Shown here: piece after piece, positions 1-8,747 of the stretch
Layout: the number at the start of each line of letters is the position of its first letter
Position numbering within the stretch: the first letter of the stretch is position 1
Origin: Paludibacterium sp.
Lineage (GTDB): Bacteria; Pseudomonadota; Gammaproteobacteria; Burkholderiales; Chromobacteriaceae
Direction of reading: 5' to 3'
DNA: 32,848 bases
Assembly (NCBI RefSeq): GCF_019232825.1
Contig: NZ_JAFAND010000097.1
Location: 1-32,848, forward strand
Position numbers and translations under genes: made by a program
Notes under the pieces: model-generated
What the model saw: only the letters and a program-made list of their open reading frames with translations
Databases searched by the model: none
What the model was told of the DNA's origin: nothing

Positions 1-2135
1 TGGCCGCGGCGGCGATAGGTCAGGCGATGGATCAGCCACGGGTAGCCGTGGAAGGCGAACACCACCGGCTTGTCGGTGGTGAAGATCGACTCGTACTCGT
101 GGTCGTCCAGGCCGTGCGGGTGCTCGCTCTTCGGTTGCAGCGTCATCAGGTCGACGACGTTGACGAAGCGCACCTTGAGGTCGGGGAAGTGCTGGCGCAG
201 CAGATCGGTGGCGGCCAAGGCCTCCATGGTCGGCACGTCGCCGGCGCAGGCGAGGACCACGTCCGGCTCGGCGCCGGCATCGGTCGAGGCCCAATCCCAG
301 ATGCCCACGCCCTTGGTGCAGTGCTTGACCGCCTGGTCGATGGTCAGGTACTGCAGCGCGGGCTGTTTGCCGGCCACCACCACGTTGACGTAGTGGCGCG
401 AGCGCAAGCACTGGTCGGTGGTGACCAGCAGCATGTTGGCGTCGGCCGGCAGGTAGACGCGGATCACCTCGGCGCGCTTGTTGACGACGTGGTCGAGGAA
501 GCCTGGGTCCTGGTGGCTGAAGCCGTTGTGGTCCTGGCGCCAGACGTGGCTGGTCAGCAAATAGTTCAACGACGGCAACGGACGGCGCCAGGGGATGTCC
601 AGCGTGGTCTTCAGCCATTTGGCGTGCTGGTTGAACATCGAGTCGATGACGTGGATGAAGGCCTCGTAGCAGCTGAAGAAGCCATGACGGCCAGTGAGCA
701 GATAGCCTTCGAGCCAGCCCTGGCAGGTATGCTCGGACAGGATTTCCATCACACGGCCGTCGGTTGCGAGGTGGTCGTTGGTTTCGTCCTCGGGCTTATA
801 GTCGGCCATCCACACCTTCGAACTGGCATCGAGCACGTCATTCCAACGGTTGGAGGCGGTCTCGTCCGGGCCGAAGATACGGAAGTTCTGGGCGTCGTGG
901 TTGTCGCGCATCACATCGCGCAGGAACTTGCCCATCACGCGGGTGGCTTCGGCCACCTTGTTGCCCGGCTTGTCGAAGTGCACGGCGTATTGGTGGAAGT
1001 CGGGCATCTTCAGATCGCGCGAAACCAGGCCATGCACGTGCGGATTGGCGCTCATGCGCAATTCGCCGTGCGGCGCCAGCGCCGCCAGTTCCGGGCGCAG
1101 GGCGCCGCCCTCGGTGAACAGCTCTTCCGGTTTATAGCTCTTCAGCCAGGTTTCCAGCGCTTGAATGTGCTCCGGCGTCATATCGGAGAACGGCACTTGG
1201 TGGCTGCGCCAGTAACCCTCGACCTTCTTGCCGTCGATTTCCTTCGGGCCGGTCCAGCCCTTCGGCGTCTTGAGGATGATCATCGGCCATTTCGGGCGCG
1301 ACAACGGTTTGCCGGCCTTATCCTCGCGCTGGGCGCGCGCCTTGATGGCGGCGATCTCGTCCATGATGCCGTCGAGGGTGGCGGCCATCTTGCGGTGAAT
1401 GGCGGCGAAGTCGTCCGGGTCTTTGCCGATGTCGACGTAGTGCGGTTGGTAACCGTAGCCCTCGAACAACTTGGTCAATTCGTCGGTCGACAAGCGCGCG
1501 AGCACGGTCGGATTGGCGATCTTGTAGCCATTGAGATGCAGGATCGGCAGCACCACCCCGTCGCGCAGCGGGTTGAGAAACTTATTCGAGTGCCAGCTGG
1601 TGGCCAGCGGACCGGTTTCCGCCTCGCCATCGCCGACGACGCAGGCGGCGATCAGGCCGGGGTTGTCGAACACCGCGCCATAGGCGTGCGAGATCGAATA
1701 ACCCAGCTCGCCGCCTTCGTGCATCGAGCCAGGGGTTTCCGGCGCCACGTGCGACGGGATGCCGCCAGGAAAGGAGAATTGCTTGCACAGCTTGCGCAGA
1801 CCGTCATAGTCCTGCGACACGTTCGGGTACACCTCGGAGTAGCTGCCTTCCAGCCAGCTGTTGGCCACCAGACCCGGTCCGCCATGCCCAGGACCGGTGA
1901 TGTAGATCATCGGCTGCTTGCGTGCGCTGATGACACGGTTGAGGTGGACATAAATGAAATTCAGGCCAGGGGTGGTGCCCCAGTGGCCCATCAGCCGCGG
2001 CTTGATGTGCTCGCGCTTGAGCGGCTTATGCAGGAGCGGGTTGTCCAGCAGGTAGATTTGGCTGACGGAGAGGTAGTTGGCGGCGCGCCAATAGGCGTGC
2101 ATTTTATCCATCAGCGGTTTGCCGAGTTGTGCCAT
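1..2135 (-). CDS. xfp: Xylulose-5-phosphate/fructose-6-phosphate phosphoketolase, 3' end missing
   Basis: Thiamine-diphosphate enzyme that cleaves xylulose-5-P (and often fructose-6-P) with phosphate to acetyl-phosphate plus glyceraldehyde-3-P (or erythrose-4-P), in the cytoplasm. The frame is open from an ATG at 2135-2133 to the left edge, about 711 codons. The family is usually near 790-800 residues, so the last part (roughly 80-90 residues) lies outside the window. Visible family signatures include YWRAANYLS near the start, [47 protein letters not shown] (ThDP/Mg site) and [12 protein letters not shown]. The start is chosen because it gives the normal family N-terminus ([17 protein letters not shown]); the ribosome site before it (CGGGAC) is weak. 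A TATACT hexamer on the minus strand at 2201-2196 could be its -10 box. It stands alone here. Identification is firm; the substrate preference (Xu5P only or dual) cannot be read from sequence. Confidence 0.95.
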   Translation of the reverse strand, partial: MAQLGKPLMDKMHAYWRAANYLSVSQIYLLDNPLLHKPLKREHIKPRLMGHWGTTPGLNFIYVHLNRVISARKQPMIYITGPGHGGPGLVANSWLEGSYSEVYPNVSQDYDGLRKLCKQFSFPGGIPSHVAPETPGSMHEGGELGYSISHAYGAVFDNPGLIAACVVGDGEAETGPLATSWHSNKFLNPLRDGVVLPILHLNGYKIANPTVLARLSTDELTKLFEGYGYQPHYVDIGKDPDDFAAIHRKMAATLDGIMDEIAAIKARAQREDKAGKPLSRPKWPMIILKTPKGWTGPKEIDGKKVEGYWRSHQVPFSDMTPEHIQALETWLKSYKPEELFTEGGALRPELAALAPHGELRMSANPHVHGLVSRDLKMPDFHQYAVHFDKPGNKVAEATRVMGKFLRDVMRDNHDAQNFRIFGPDETASNRWNDVLDASSKVWMADYKPEDETNDHLATDGRVMEILSEHTCQGWLEGYLLTGRHGFFSCYEAFIHVIDSMFNQHAKWLKTTLDIPWRRPLPSLNYLLTSHVWRQDHNGFSHQDPGFLDHVVNKRAEVIRVYLPADANMLLVTTDQCLRSRHYVNVVVAGKQPALQYLTIDQAVKHCTKGVGIWDWASTDAGAEPDVVLACAGDVPTMEALAATDLLRQHFPDLKVRFVNVVDLMTLQPKSEHPHGLDDHEYESIFTTDKPVVFAFHGYPWLIHRLTYRRRG

Positions 2136-2276
2136 GAAATGTCCCGAAGTTGTGCTTGTGAGCGCCTACCCGGTGTGACGGTAGGATGAAAATCCAGTAT
2201 AGGACGAGCGACTTGTCTCTCTATGATGCAAATCAACTGGATGATGTATCTTTACATAAAGACAATTGCCCGAACG

Positions 2277-2306
2277 AAAAAAATCGCCAAAATGGGCGAT
2301 TTTTTT
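2277..2306 (-). terminator. Intrinsic terminator after the TlpA-like gene
   Basis: Perfect stem ATCGCC (2283-2288) with GGCGAT (2295-2300) and a 6-nt loop, extended by A6/T6 on the two flanks, so it can work in both directions. It lies about 85 bases past the stop of the leftward TlpA-like gene, in the 254-base gap before phosphoketolase. The rest of that gap (2136-2276 and 2307-2389) shows no gene and is AT-rich, probably the phosphoketolase promoter region. Confidence 0.75.
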
Positions 2307-2389
2307 GGTGAACGCGTCGATGAACAGGGTAAAACGAACTTTGGAATGATTTTTTTGGCTGCAAAAACCGAAAATTGGATCAATGCCGC

Positions 2390-2878
2390 TCAGCGCGGCA
2401 AGCTAAAAATGGCCTTTTCGAGTGGCTTTTGCTCAACGGCGCCAATCCAGTGCTGTGAAATTGCGCCATTTTTGTCGATTAGCAGCGTGAAGGGCACGTT
2501 TATACCTGGATCGCCCAGGGTTGGCAGTAAATCTGTGGTATTTTCGTCGCCAAGCCAGATTGGATAGTGAATTTTTTGCTGTTGGATGAAGGGAATGACG
2601 GCTTTTTTGTCGTCTAGCGCGATCCCGATCACTTCGACCCCGCGGTTTTTCCACTTCTGCCGTAAGGCGTCCAGCATCGGCATCTCCTTGCGGCAGGGAC
2701 CGCACCAGGTGCCCCAGAAATTGACCAGCACCGTCTTGCCGCGCAAATCGGCCAGCTTGACCGCATGGCCATTCAGATCGGTGAACGCCGTGTTGTCGAG
2801 CGGCCCGGCCTGCGTCATGCAGGACACAAAGAGCAGCGCGCTGGCGGTGAGGCGAAGGGAATGAAGGGTTTGCGGCAT
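2390..2878 (-). CDS. TlpA-family periplasmic thiol-disulfide oxidoreductase
   Basis: Thioredoxin-fold protein predicted to reduce or exchange disulfides outside the cytoplasm (162 residues). The N-terminus has a Sec-type signal, with a hydrophobic stretch about residues 8-20 and a possible cleavage after TQA near residue 24. A cysteine at residue 20 (FVSC) resembles a lipobox but has F at -3, so lipidation is doubtful. The catalytic WCGPC is at about residues 58-62 in the AhpC-TSA/TlpA context VNFWGTWCGPCRKEMP; the cis-proline region is VPFTLLID. The start at 2878 is preferred over an upstream in-frame start at 2932 because it begins the signal peptide and has AGAGA just upstream. It is divergent from the glutathione genes, a suggestive thiol-redox neighbourhood. 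The physiological partner (cytochrome maturation, DsbC-like or other) is unknown. Confidence 0.85.
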   Translation of the reverse strand: MPQTLHSLRLTASALLFVSCMTQAGPLDNTAFTDLNGHAVKLADLRGKTVLVNFWGTWCGPCRKEMPMLDALRQKWKNRGVEVIGIALDDKKAVIPFIQQQKIHYPIWLGDENTTDLLPTLGDPGINVPFTLLIDKNGAISQHWIGAVEQKPLEKAIFSLPR

Positions 2879-3027
2879 GGCATTCTCTGACACGTAAGGG
2901 GTGGCACACGGACCGGCCCGTGGGGCTGGCAAGGTGTTAAAATGACATTTGTTTGAAGAATGCGTTCAATCATAGCGGCCCTAAATGCGTCATGCGAGTG
3001 CTGCAATGATTGTTTGTCATGTTGCCA

Positions 3028-3052
3028 GGGTTGAATATCCCGAGGTCAACCC
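3028..3052 (+). promoter_or_regulatory. Inverted repeat in the gshA leader
   Basis: GGGTTGA (3028-3034) and TCAACCC (3046-3052) form a perfect 7-bp inverted repeat with an 11-base spacer, 43 bases before the gshA start, in the divergent 217-base gap between the TlpA-like gene and gshA. It could be an operator or an RNA hairpin; there is no T-run, so it is not a terminator. No convincing -35/-10 pair was found nearby. Confidence 0.3.
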
Positions 3053-3095
3053 CAACAACACAGGTTGGTCTTTATTCTTCTCTGAGGAGGGCTTC

Positions 3096-4379
3096 ATGCC
3101 CATACCGCATCTGTCGAACGTGCAAAACGGCCCGCTGCTCGAACTCGAACGCCGCATCTTGGAAGCTCAGCCGCAGATCGAGCATTGGTTCCGCAGCCAA
3201 TGGTGCGCGCATGCCACGCCGTTTTACGGTTCGGTCGATCTGCGCAACAGCGGCTTCAAGCTGGCGCCGGTCGATATGAATATGTTCCCCGGCGGTTTCA
3301 ACAATCTGAATACCGATATGACGCCGCTGGCGGTGCAAGCGGCGATGAGCGCGGTGGACAAGGTCTGCCCGGAAGCCAAGAGCATTCTGCTGATTCCCGA
3401 GAATCACACCCGCAATACCTATTATTTGCAAAACGTGGCGTCGCTGGTGCGCATCTTCGAGTTGGCCGGCCTCAAGGTGCGTCTCGGCTCGCTCAATCCC
3501 GAGATCACCGAGCCGACCGAATTCGTTGCGGCCAACGGCGTGCCGGTACGGCTCGAACCGGTACAACGGCGCGGCAATCGCCTGGTGCTCGCCGACGGCT
3601 TCAACCCCTGCATGGTGTTGCTGAACAACGATTTGTCCGGCGGTCTTCCGGCAATGCTGCAGAACATCGAACAGAATTTGATGCCCCCGCTGCACGCCGG
3701 CTGGGCGGTGCGACGCAAATCGCATCATTTCCAAGCCTATGACGCGGTGGCAAGCGAGTTTGCCCAACTGATTTCGATCGACCCGTGGCTGATCAACCCG
3801 CTGTTCGCGCATGCGGGCGGGCTCGACTTCCAGTCGCGCCAAGGCGAGCAGGTGCTCGCCGACACGGTGTCGGATTTGCTCGCACGCATCCGCGTCAAGT
3901 ATCGCGAGCAGGGCATCGAACATGCGCCGTTCGTCATCGTCAAGGCGGACGCCGGTACGTACGGCATGGGCGTGATGAGCGTCAAGTCGCCGGAGGAGGT
4001 CATCGGGCTCAACCGCAAGGCGCGCAACAAGATGTCGGTGGTCAAGGAAGGCTTGGAAGTCTCCGAGGTGATCGTGCAGGAAGGTGTCTATACTTTCGAG
4101 ACGGTCGAAGAGGCGGTGGCCGAGCCGGTGGTCTACATGATGGACCGTTATGTGATCGGCGGTTTCTATCGCGTGCACACCGGCCGCGGCATCGACGAGA
4201 ACCTCAACGCGCCGGGTATGCATTTCGTGCCGCTCTCGTTCGAAACCGCGTGCCTGCCCGATCGCCAGGGGATGCCCGACTGCCCGCAAAACCGGTTCTA
4301 TTCGTATGGTGTCATCGCCCGTCTAGCCTTGCTGGCCGGCGCGCGCGAACTGGAAGCCACCGACCCGGACAACGCATAA
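3096..4379 (+). CDS. gshA: Glutamate-cysteine ligase (proteobacterial type)
   Basis: First enzyme of glutathione synthesis: ATP-dependent joining of L-glutamate and L-cysteine to gamma-glutamylcysteine in the cytoplasm. The 427-residue product resembles the GshA family found in betaproteobacteria and Acidithiobacillus, unrelated in sequence to E. coli GshA. Recognisable blocks are [16 protein letters not shown], the FPGGFNNL segment, the [12 protein letters not shown] segment, the [16 protein letters not shown] segment and the C-terminal [11 protein letters not shown]. An in-frame extension reaches 2985, but 3096 is chosen because GAGGAGGG sits a few bases upstream and the protein start fits the family. 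gshB follows after 10 bases, so the two make an obvious operon with dgkA behind. Confidence 0.93.
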   Translation: MPIPHLSNVQNGPLLELERRILEAQPQIEHWFRSQWCAHATPFYGSVDLRNSGFKLAPVDMNMFPGGFNNLNTDMTPLAVQAAMSAVDKVCPEAKSILLIPENHTRNTYYLQNVASLVRIFELAGLKVRLGSLNPEITEPTEFVAANGVPVRLEPVQRRGNRLVLADGFNPCMVLLNNDLSGGLPAMLQNIEQNLMPPLHAGWAVRRKSHHFQAYDAVASEFAQLISIDPWLINPLFAHAGGLDFQSRQGEQVLADTVSDLLARIRVKYREQGIEHAPFVIVKADAGTYGMGVMSVKSPEEVIGLNRKARNKMSVVKEGLEVSEVIVQEGVYTFETVEEAVAEPVVYMMDRYVIGGFYRVHTGRGIDENLNAPGMHFVPLSFETACLPDRQGMPDCPQNRFYSYGVIARLALLAGARELEATDPDNA

Positions 4380-4389
4380 AGGAAGCACG

Positions 4390-5337
4390 ATGAGAGTCCT
4401 GTTTATTGCCGACCCGCTGGACACGTTCAAGATCTACAAGGACACGACGTTCGCCATGATGCAGGAGGCGGCGCGGCGCGGACACGCGCTGTCGGTGGCT
4501 GAGGCAAAGAGTCTGGCGATGGAGGGCGGGCGCGTGATGGTCGACGCCACCAACCTGACGCTGACCGGCGAGCAGGACCCTTGGTACCGGTTGGGCGATT
4601 GCTACCGCCAGCCGCTCACCGGTTTCAACGCGGTGGTCATGCGTAAGGATCCGCCGTTCGATCTGGAGTATCTGTACACGTCGCAGCTCTTTACGCTGGC
4701 CGAACAGCAAGGCTGCAAGGTCTTTACCGGCGGTCAGGCGCTGCGCGACTTCAACGAGAAGCTGGCGATCCTGAATTTCCCCGACCTGATCGCGCCGACC
4801 ATGGTCACGAGCGACATCGGCCGCTTGCATGCTTTCGTCAATCAGCACTTCGACGCCATCGTCAAGCCGCTGGACAGCATGGGCGGGGACAGCATCTTCC
4901 GGTTGCGGCCGGATGACGCCAATGTGAACGTGATTCTGGAAACCATCACCGAGCGGGGCGCCCGCACGGTGATGATTCAACGCTACATCCCGGAAATCCG
5001 CCACGGCGACAAACGGGTGCTGGTGATCGACGGTAAGCCGGTCGACTATTGCTTGGCGCGCATTCCCAAAGCGGGGGAAAACCGCGGCAACCTGGCTGCC
5101 GGCGGCCGTGGCGAGGTACGCGAGCTGAGCGCGCGCGACCGCGAAATCGCCGAGACGGTGGGGCCGGAGTTGAAGCGTCGCGGGATTTTGCTGGCCGGAC
5201 TCGACGTGATCGGCGATTACCTGACGGAAATCAATATCACGAGTCCCACCTGCTTCCGCGAGATCATGGATCAAAGCGGCCTGAACGTGGCGGGCTTGTA
5301 TATCGACGCGCTCGAGCGCGCTTTGTCACAGGCCTGA
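4390..5337 (+). CDS. gshB: Glutathione synthetase
   Basis: Second step of glutathione synthesis: ATP-dependent addition of glycine to gamma-glutamylcysteine. The 315-residue product is normal length for the prokaryotic ATP-grasp GshB. The N-terminal domain begins [24 protein letters not shown], which is typical; [14 protein letters not shown] is the conserved central block. The ATP-grasp region includes [14 protein letters not shown], the [14 protein letters not shown] segment and GNLAAGGRG. The ligand-binding end is [27 protein letters not shown] lies just before the ATG, 10 bases after the gshA stop. Nothing unusual. Confidence 0.96.
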   Translation: MRVLFIADPLDTFKIYKDTTFAMMQEAARRGHALSVAEAKSLAMEGGRVMVDATNLTLTGEQDPWYRLGDCYRQPLTGFNAVVMRKDPPFDLEYLYTSQLFTLAEQQGCKVFTGGQALRDFNEKLAILNFPDLIAPTMVTSDIGRLHAFVNQHFDAIVKPLDSMGGDSIFRLRPDDANVNVILETITERGARTVMIQRYIPEIRHGDKRVLVIDGKPVDYCLARIPKAGENRGNLAAGGRGEVRELSARDREIAETVGPELKRRGILLAGLDVIGDYLTEINITSPTCFREIMDQSGLNVAGLYIDALERALSQA

Positions 5338-5340
5338 GGC

Positions 5341-5736
5341 ATGGACATGAAAGACGGCGCCCCGCTGCGCGAGAGCCCGTTCAAGGGCAAGACCGGGATT
5401 GCCCGGCTCATCAATGCATTGGGCTATTCCTTCGACGGGCTTCGCGCCGCCTTCCGGCACGAGGATGCTTTCCGCCAGTTGGTGCTGCTCTCGGCGGTGC
5501 TGATTCCGCTGGCGTTCTTCGTCCATGCCGCGCCTTTGGCGCGCGCGCTGTTGATCGCCAGCTCGCTGGCGACGCTGATCATCGAGCTATTGAATTCGGC
5601 CATCGAGGCGGCCGTGGATCACACTTCGCTCGAGCGCCATCCGCTGGCCAAGCGCGCCAAGGACATGGGCAGCGCCGCGCAGCTGTTGGGTTTGATCAAC
5701 TTGGCGGTGGTGTGGGGCGTGGTGCTGTTTGGGTAG
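5341..5736 (+). CDS. dgkA: Diacylglycerol kinase
   Basis: Small inner-membrane kinase that phosphorylates diacylglycerol (and related lipids) with ATP, recycling lipid left from envelope glycan modification. It has 131 residues, close to the E. coli enzyme. The amphipathic N-terminus is followed by three membrane segments at roughly residues 42-60, 64-82 and 108-130. The family signature ELLNSAIEAAVD with the downstream RAKDMGSAAQLL is clear. It starts 3 bases after the gshB stop; a second in-frame ATG at 5347 is equally possible. Its TAG stop is the first three bases of a TAGGGAG tandem repeat. Confidence 0.94.
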   Translation: MDMKDGAPLRESPFKGKTGIARLINALGYSFDGLRAAFRHEDAFRQLVLLSAVLIPLAFFVHAAPLARALLIASSLATLIIELLNSAIEAAVDHTSLERHPLAKRAKDMGSAAQLLGLINLAVVWGVVLFG

Positions 5737-5768
5737 GGAGTAGGGAGTAGGGAGTAGGGAGTAGGGAG
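5734..5768 (+). repeat. Five perfect TAGGGAG tandem repeats
   Basis: Five head-to-tail copies of the heptamer TAGGGAG run from the dgkA stop codon (5734) to 5768. With the GGG of the last glycine codon (5731-5733) there are six G3 runs, five of them at exact 7-base spacing, which fits the pattern for an intramolecular G-quadruplex on the coding strand and in the dgkA mRNA. Confidence 0.9.
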
Positions 5769-5815
5769 TCGATGAGGAGGGGTTTCCGACTTCCCTCTCC
5801 CGACTCCCCACTCCC
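5757..5815. terminator. Long hairpin between convergent dgkA and topA
   Basis: The last part of the heptamer array (5757-5771) pairs with 5801-5815 in a 15-bp stem with one A/C mismatch; the inner 8 bp (GGGAGTCG/CGACTCCC) are perfect. The loop is 29 bases. It occupies the whole 85-base convergent gap, so it may end transcription from both sides, although a T-run is absent on the dgkA side (TTGTTTTT follows at 5817-5823). Confidence 0.45.
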
Positions 5816-5821
5816 TTGTTT

Positions 5822-8104
5822 TTACTTCTCTTCCGGCGGCGTGATCACCTCGCTGTAGCCGCATTCCTTCTGCGGACAAACCTTCTCCGTGCCACGGCGC
5901 TTGGTGGTCTTGATGGTCAGAATCGGCCAGCCGCATTGCGGGCAGGGTTCCGCCACCGGCGGGTTCCAGGTCGCGTATTTGCACTTGGGGTAGGTGTTGC
6001 AGCTGTAAAACAGCTTACCGTAGCGGCTCTTGCGTTCGATCAGCGTGCCGGTCTTGCATTCCGGGCAGGTCACGCCGGTGTCGCGCGGCTTTTCCAACGG
6101 CTCGATGTGCTTGCACTTCGGGTAGTTGGCACAGCCGATGAATTTGCCGTACGGCCCCTTCTTGATCACCAGCTGGCCGCCATCGTCCGGGCAGAGGCGG
6201 CCTTCGAGAATTTCCGGCTCTTCCGGCTCGGCCGCTTGTTCGGCGGTTTCGTTCATGTTGCGCGTGTAGTCGCATTCCGGATAGCCGGAACAGCCGATAA
6301 AGCGGCCGCGCTTGCCGAAGCGGATCATCAGCGGCTTGCCGCACTTGGGGCAGGCCTCGTCCAGGCTTTCAGTGGTGACCTCGGCGCGCGAGATGGTTTC
6401 CTTCTCGGCGATCTGCTTGGAAAAGCCGTGCCAGAAGTGTTCCATCACCGGAATCCAGGCGCGCTGGCCGCCGGCGATCTCGTCGAGCTGGTCTTCCAGC
6501 TTGGCGGTAAAGTTATAGTCGACGTACTGGGCGAAGTGCTCGGTCAGAAATTTATTGACGATTTCGCCGGTGTCGGTCGGCATGAAGCGCTTCTTGTCCA
6601 GCGTGACGTACTCGCGGTCCTTGAGCGTGAAAATGATGCTGGCGTAGGTCGACGGCCGGCCGATGCCGAACTCTTCCAGCGCCTTGACCAGACTCGCTTC
6701 GGAAAACCGCGGCGGCGGCTGGGTGAAGTGCTGTTCGCCGTACAGTTTGTCGATCGGTAGGTCTTCACCGGTTTCCAGTAGCGGCAATTTGGCGTTGTCC
6801 TCGTCCTCGGCATCGTCGACGTCCTCTTCGTAGACGGCGAGGAAGCCGGCAAATACCTGTACCTGGCCCGTGGCGCGGAAGGTGCCGGGACCGACGCCGA
6901 TGTCGACGCTGGTGGTGTCGAATTTGGCCGGGGCCATCTGGCATGCCAGCGTGCGCTTCCAGACCAGGTCGTACAGCTTGAACTGGTCGGCGGTCAAAAA
7001 CGGCTTGACCGACTCCGGCGTGCGCAGGATCGAGGTGGGGCGGATCGCCTCGTGCGCTTCTTGCGCGTTTTTCGATTTGTTCTTGTAGGTGACCGGCTGC
7101 TTGGGCAGGAAATCGGCGTCGAAGTTGGCGCCGATGTATTCGCGGATTTCGGCCACGGCCTCATTGGCGAGCACCACGGCGTCGGTACGCATATAGGTGA
7201 TCAGACCGACCGTGCCCTGGCCGATGTCGACCCCTTCGTACAGTTGCTGCGCGGTGCGCATCGTACGGTCGGTGGTCATGCCGAGCTTGCGCACGCCCTC
7301 CTGTTGCAGCGTCGACGTGGTGAACGGCGCGGCGGGATTGCGCGTTTTCTTTTTCTTCTCGATGTTGCCGACGATGGCCGGGTGGTTGGCGAGCCGCGCC
7401 AAGACGTCCTGATGGGTGGCGTCATTGGCGATGTCGAATTGATCGAGCTTCTTGCCGTCGCATTCGATCAGGCGGGCGCTGAATTTCTGCCGGCCCTTGT
7501 GACTGTCGAGATGCAGGCTCCAATACTCTTGCGCGACGAACGCGCGGATTTCATTCTCGCGCTCGCAGATCAGGCGCAGCGCCGGGCTTTGCACGCGACC
7601 TGCGGAGAGGCCGCGGCGGATTTTCTTCCACAATAGCGGCGACAGGTTGAAGCCGACCAGATAATCGAGCGCGCGGCGCGTCTGTTGGGCGTCGACCAGC
7701 GACTGCGACACCTCGCGCGGATGCTCGATGGCTTCCAGCACCGCGTTGCGGGTGATTTCGTGGAAGACCACGCGCTGCGCCGTCTTGCCCTTGAGCAGTT
7801 TTTTGCTGTCGAGAATTTGCACCAGATGCCAGGAAATGGCTTCGCCTTCGCGATCCGGGTCAGTTGCCAGATAAATGTTGTCGGCTTCCGCCACGGCCTT
7901 GACGATCGCGTCGACGTGTTTGGCGTTTTTCGGGATCAGCTGATACTTCATGGCGAAGTTCTTGGCGGGGTCGACGGCGCCATTCTTGGGCACCAGATCC
8001 CGAACGTGGCCGTAAGAGGCCAGCACCTCGAAGTCCTGGCCCAGATATTTCTTCAAAGTTTTCGCCTTGGATGGCGATTCGACGATCAAAAGGCTCGAAG
8101 GCAT
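5822..8104 (-). CDS. topA: DNA topoisomerase I
   Basis: Type IA topoisomerase that relaxes negative supercoils through a transient 5'-phosphotyrosine link. The 760-residue product has the TOPRIM domain at the N-terminus (E9 in LIVESPSKA; D82, D84 and E86 in TDPDREGE). RRGLSAGRVQSPALR lies near residues 163-177, and the catalytic tyrosine is in LITYMRTDA (about Y304). The C-terminus, from about residue 595, carries three topoisomerase zinc-ribbon motifs of the CPxCG...GCxxYPxC type (the second begins CPDDG) and a fourth, shorter four-cysteine motif near the end (CPQCG...CPQKEC). No alternative start is needed: MPSSLLIVESPSKAK is the family N-terminus. It is the last gene of the dprA-smg-topA order, but a terminator lies between smg and topA. 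A TATATT box on the minus strand (8170-8165) may serve its own promoter. Confidence 0.97.
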   Translation of the reverse strand: MPSSLLIVESPSKAKTLKKYLGQDFEVLASYGHVRDLVPKNGAVDPAKNFAMKYQLIPKNAKHVDAIVKAVAEADNIYLATDPDREGEAISWHLVQILDSKKLLKGKTAQRVVFHEITRNAVLEAIEHPREVSQSLVDAQQTRRALDYLVGFNLSPLLWKKIRRGLSAGRVQSPALRLICERENEIRAFVAQEYWSLHLDSHKGRQKFSARLIECDGKKLDQFDIANDATHQDVLARLANHPAIVGNIEKKKKTRNPAAPFTTSTLQQEGVRKLGMTTDRTMRTAQQLYEGVDIGQGTVGLITYMRTDAVVLANEAVAEIREYIGANFDADFLPKQPVTYKNKSKNAQEAHEAIRPTSILRTPESVKPFLTADQFKLYDLVWKRTLACQMAPAKFDTTSVDIGVGPGTFRATGQVQVFAGFLAVYEEDVDDAEDEDNAKLPLLETGEDLPIDKLYGEQHFTQPPPRFSEASLVKALEEFGIGRPSTYASIIFTLKDREYVTLDKKRFMPTDTGEIVNKFLTEHFAQYVDYNFTAKLEDQLDEIAGGQRAWIPVMEHFWHGFSKQIAEKETISRAEVTTESLDEACPKCGKPLMIRFGKRGRFIGCSGYPECDYTRNMNETAEQAAEPEEPEILEGRLCPDDGGQLVIKKGPYGKFIGCANYPKCKHIEPLEKPRDTGVTCPECKTGTLIERKSRYGKLFYSCNTYPKCKYATWNPPVAEPCPQCGWPILTIKTTKRRGTEKVCPQKECGYSEVITPPEEK

Positions 8105-8178
8105 GTTCGTATTCTTTAGTTGGCCGGCCGCATGGTCCGGTGGCTTAGGCAGCTCTGAATGCTCAATATACGATGATT

Positions 8179-8212
8179 AAAAACAAAACAAGAGCGCCGT
8201 GTTGCGCTCTTG
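8179..8212 (-). terminator. Intrinsic terminator after smg
   Basis: Read leftward, CAAGAGCGC (8212-8204) pairs with GCGCTCTTG (8197-8189) across a 6-base loop and is followed by TTTTGTTTTT (8188-8179). It lies about 70 bases after the smg stop and would separate dprA-smg from topA. A second short hairpin (AGCCGGC 8242-8248 with GCCGGCT 8257-8263) lies between it and smg. Confidence 0.8.
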
Positions 8213-8279
8213 GATGCCATTTTTGCGGGCAAGCCCCGGAAAGCCGGCGATGGTATGCCGGCTGAGCCCGCTTGACAAG

Positions 8280-8738
8280 TCATTGCATGGTTGGTTCGCC
8301 ATGCACCGCATCCAGGAGTTCTTCCCCCAGCAGGATCGGCAATTCCGCCTTCTGTACCCACAATACCATCAGCGCGACGAGCTTTGCCGAAGGCACCGTG
8401 ATCTCGTCGTCGGTCAGCGCGAGCAGGCGGTCGATGACCATTTCCCGCTGCGCGCCCCCCAGCGCGCCATGATCCTCCAAGAACTGTAGCAGGCCGCGCA
8501 CCTCTGCGGACAGCCGTTTTTGCTCAAGGTCGCTGTAGATGCGCATGCCGCTTGCATTGTCCGCCCCCGCGAACGCCCCGTCGGAAAAGCCGCAGAGGCT
8601 GTCGATCCAGTCGAGCGCGTCCTGAATTTCCTCGTTGTCGAAACCGGCCGCTTCCAACTGATGGGTCAGCAGCTTGCGGTCGTCGAACGCTTCCGGATCG
8701 CGATACTGTTCAAAGAGATAGGCGAGAACGTCAAACAT
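8280..8738 (-). CDS. smg: Smg family protein (DUF494)
   Basis: Small acidic cytoplasmic protein (152 residues) of the Smg/DUF494 family, long noted next to dprA and topA in beta- and gammaproteobacteria. No biochemical role is established. The start MFDVLAYLFEQY is the family hallmark. The body contains ELEAAGF-like and WIDSL segments, and ends with the helical VMVLWVQKAELPILLGEELL-type block (seen here as LMVLWVQKAELPILLGEELL). It begins 9 bases after the dprA stop, so the two are probably co-transcribed. Confidence 0.92.
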   Translation of the reverse strand: MFDVLAYLFEQYRDPEAFDDRKLLTHQLEAAGFDNEEIQDALDWIDSLCGFSDGAFAGADNASGMRIYSDLEQKRLSAEVRGLLQFLEDHGALGGAQREMVIDRLLALTDDEITVPSAKLVALMVLWVQKAELPILLGEELLDAVHGEPTMQ

Positions 8739-8747
8739 GATGCAACT

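Noticed and set aside
27-2189. 720-codon open frame on the plus strand
   Set aside because: It is antisense to the phosphoketolase, whose minus-strand translation matches the family throughout; the plus-strand product is low-complexity V/G/R/H-rich, a GC-rich shadow.
2223-2567. 114-codon plus-strand frame over the TlpA terminator
   Set aside because: It runs through the intrinsic terminator and antisense to the TlpA-like gene, and its product resembles no known protein.
3072-4289. 405-codon minus-strand frame opposite gshA
   Set aside because: Shadow of gshA; rich in H, R, D and L with no recognisable domain.
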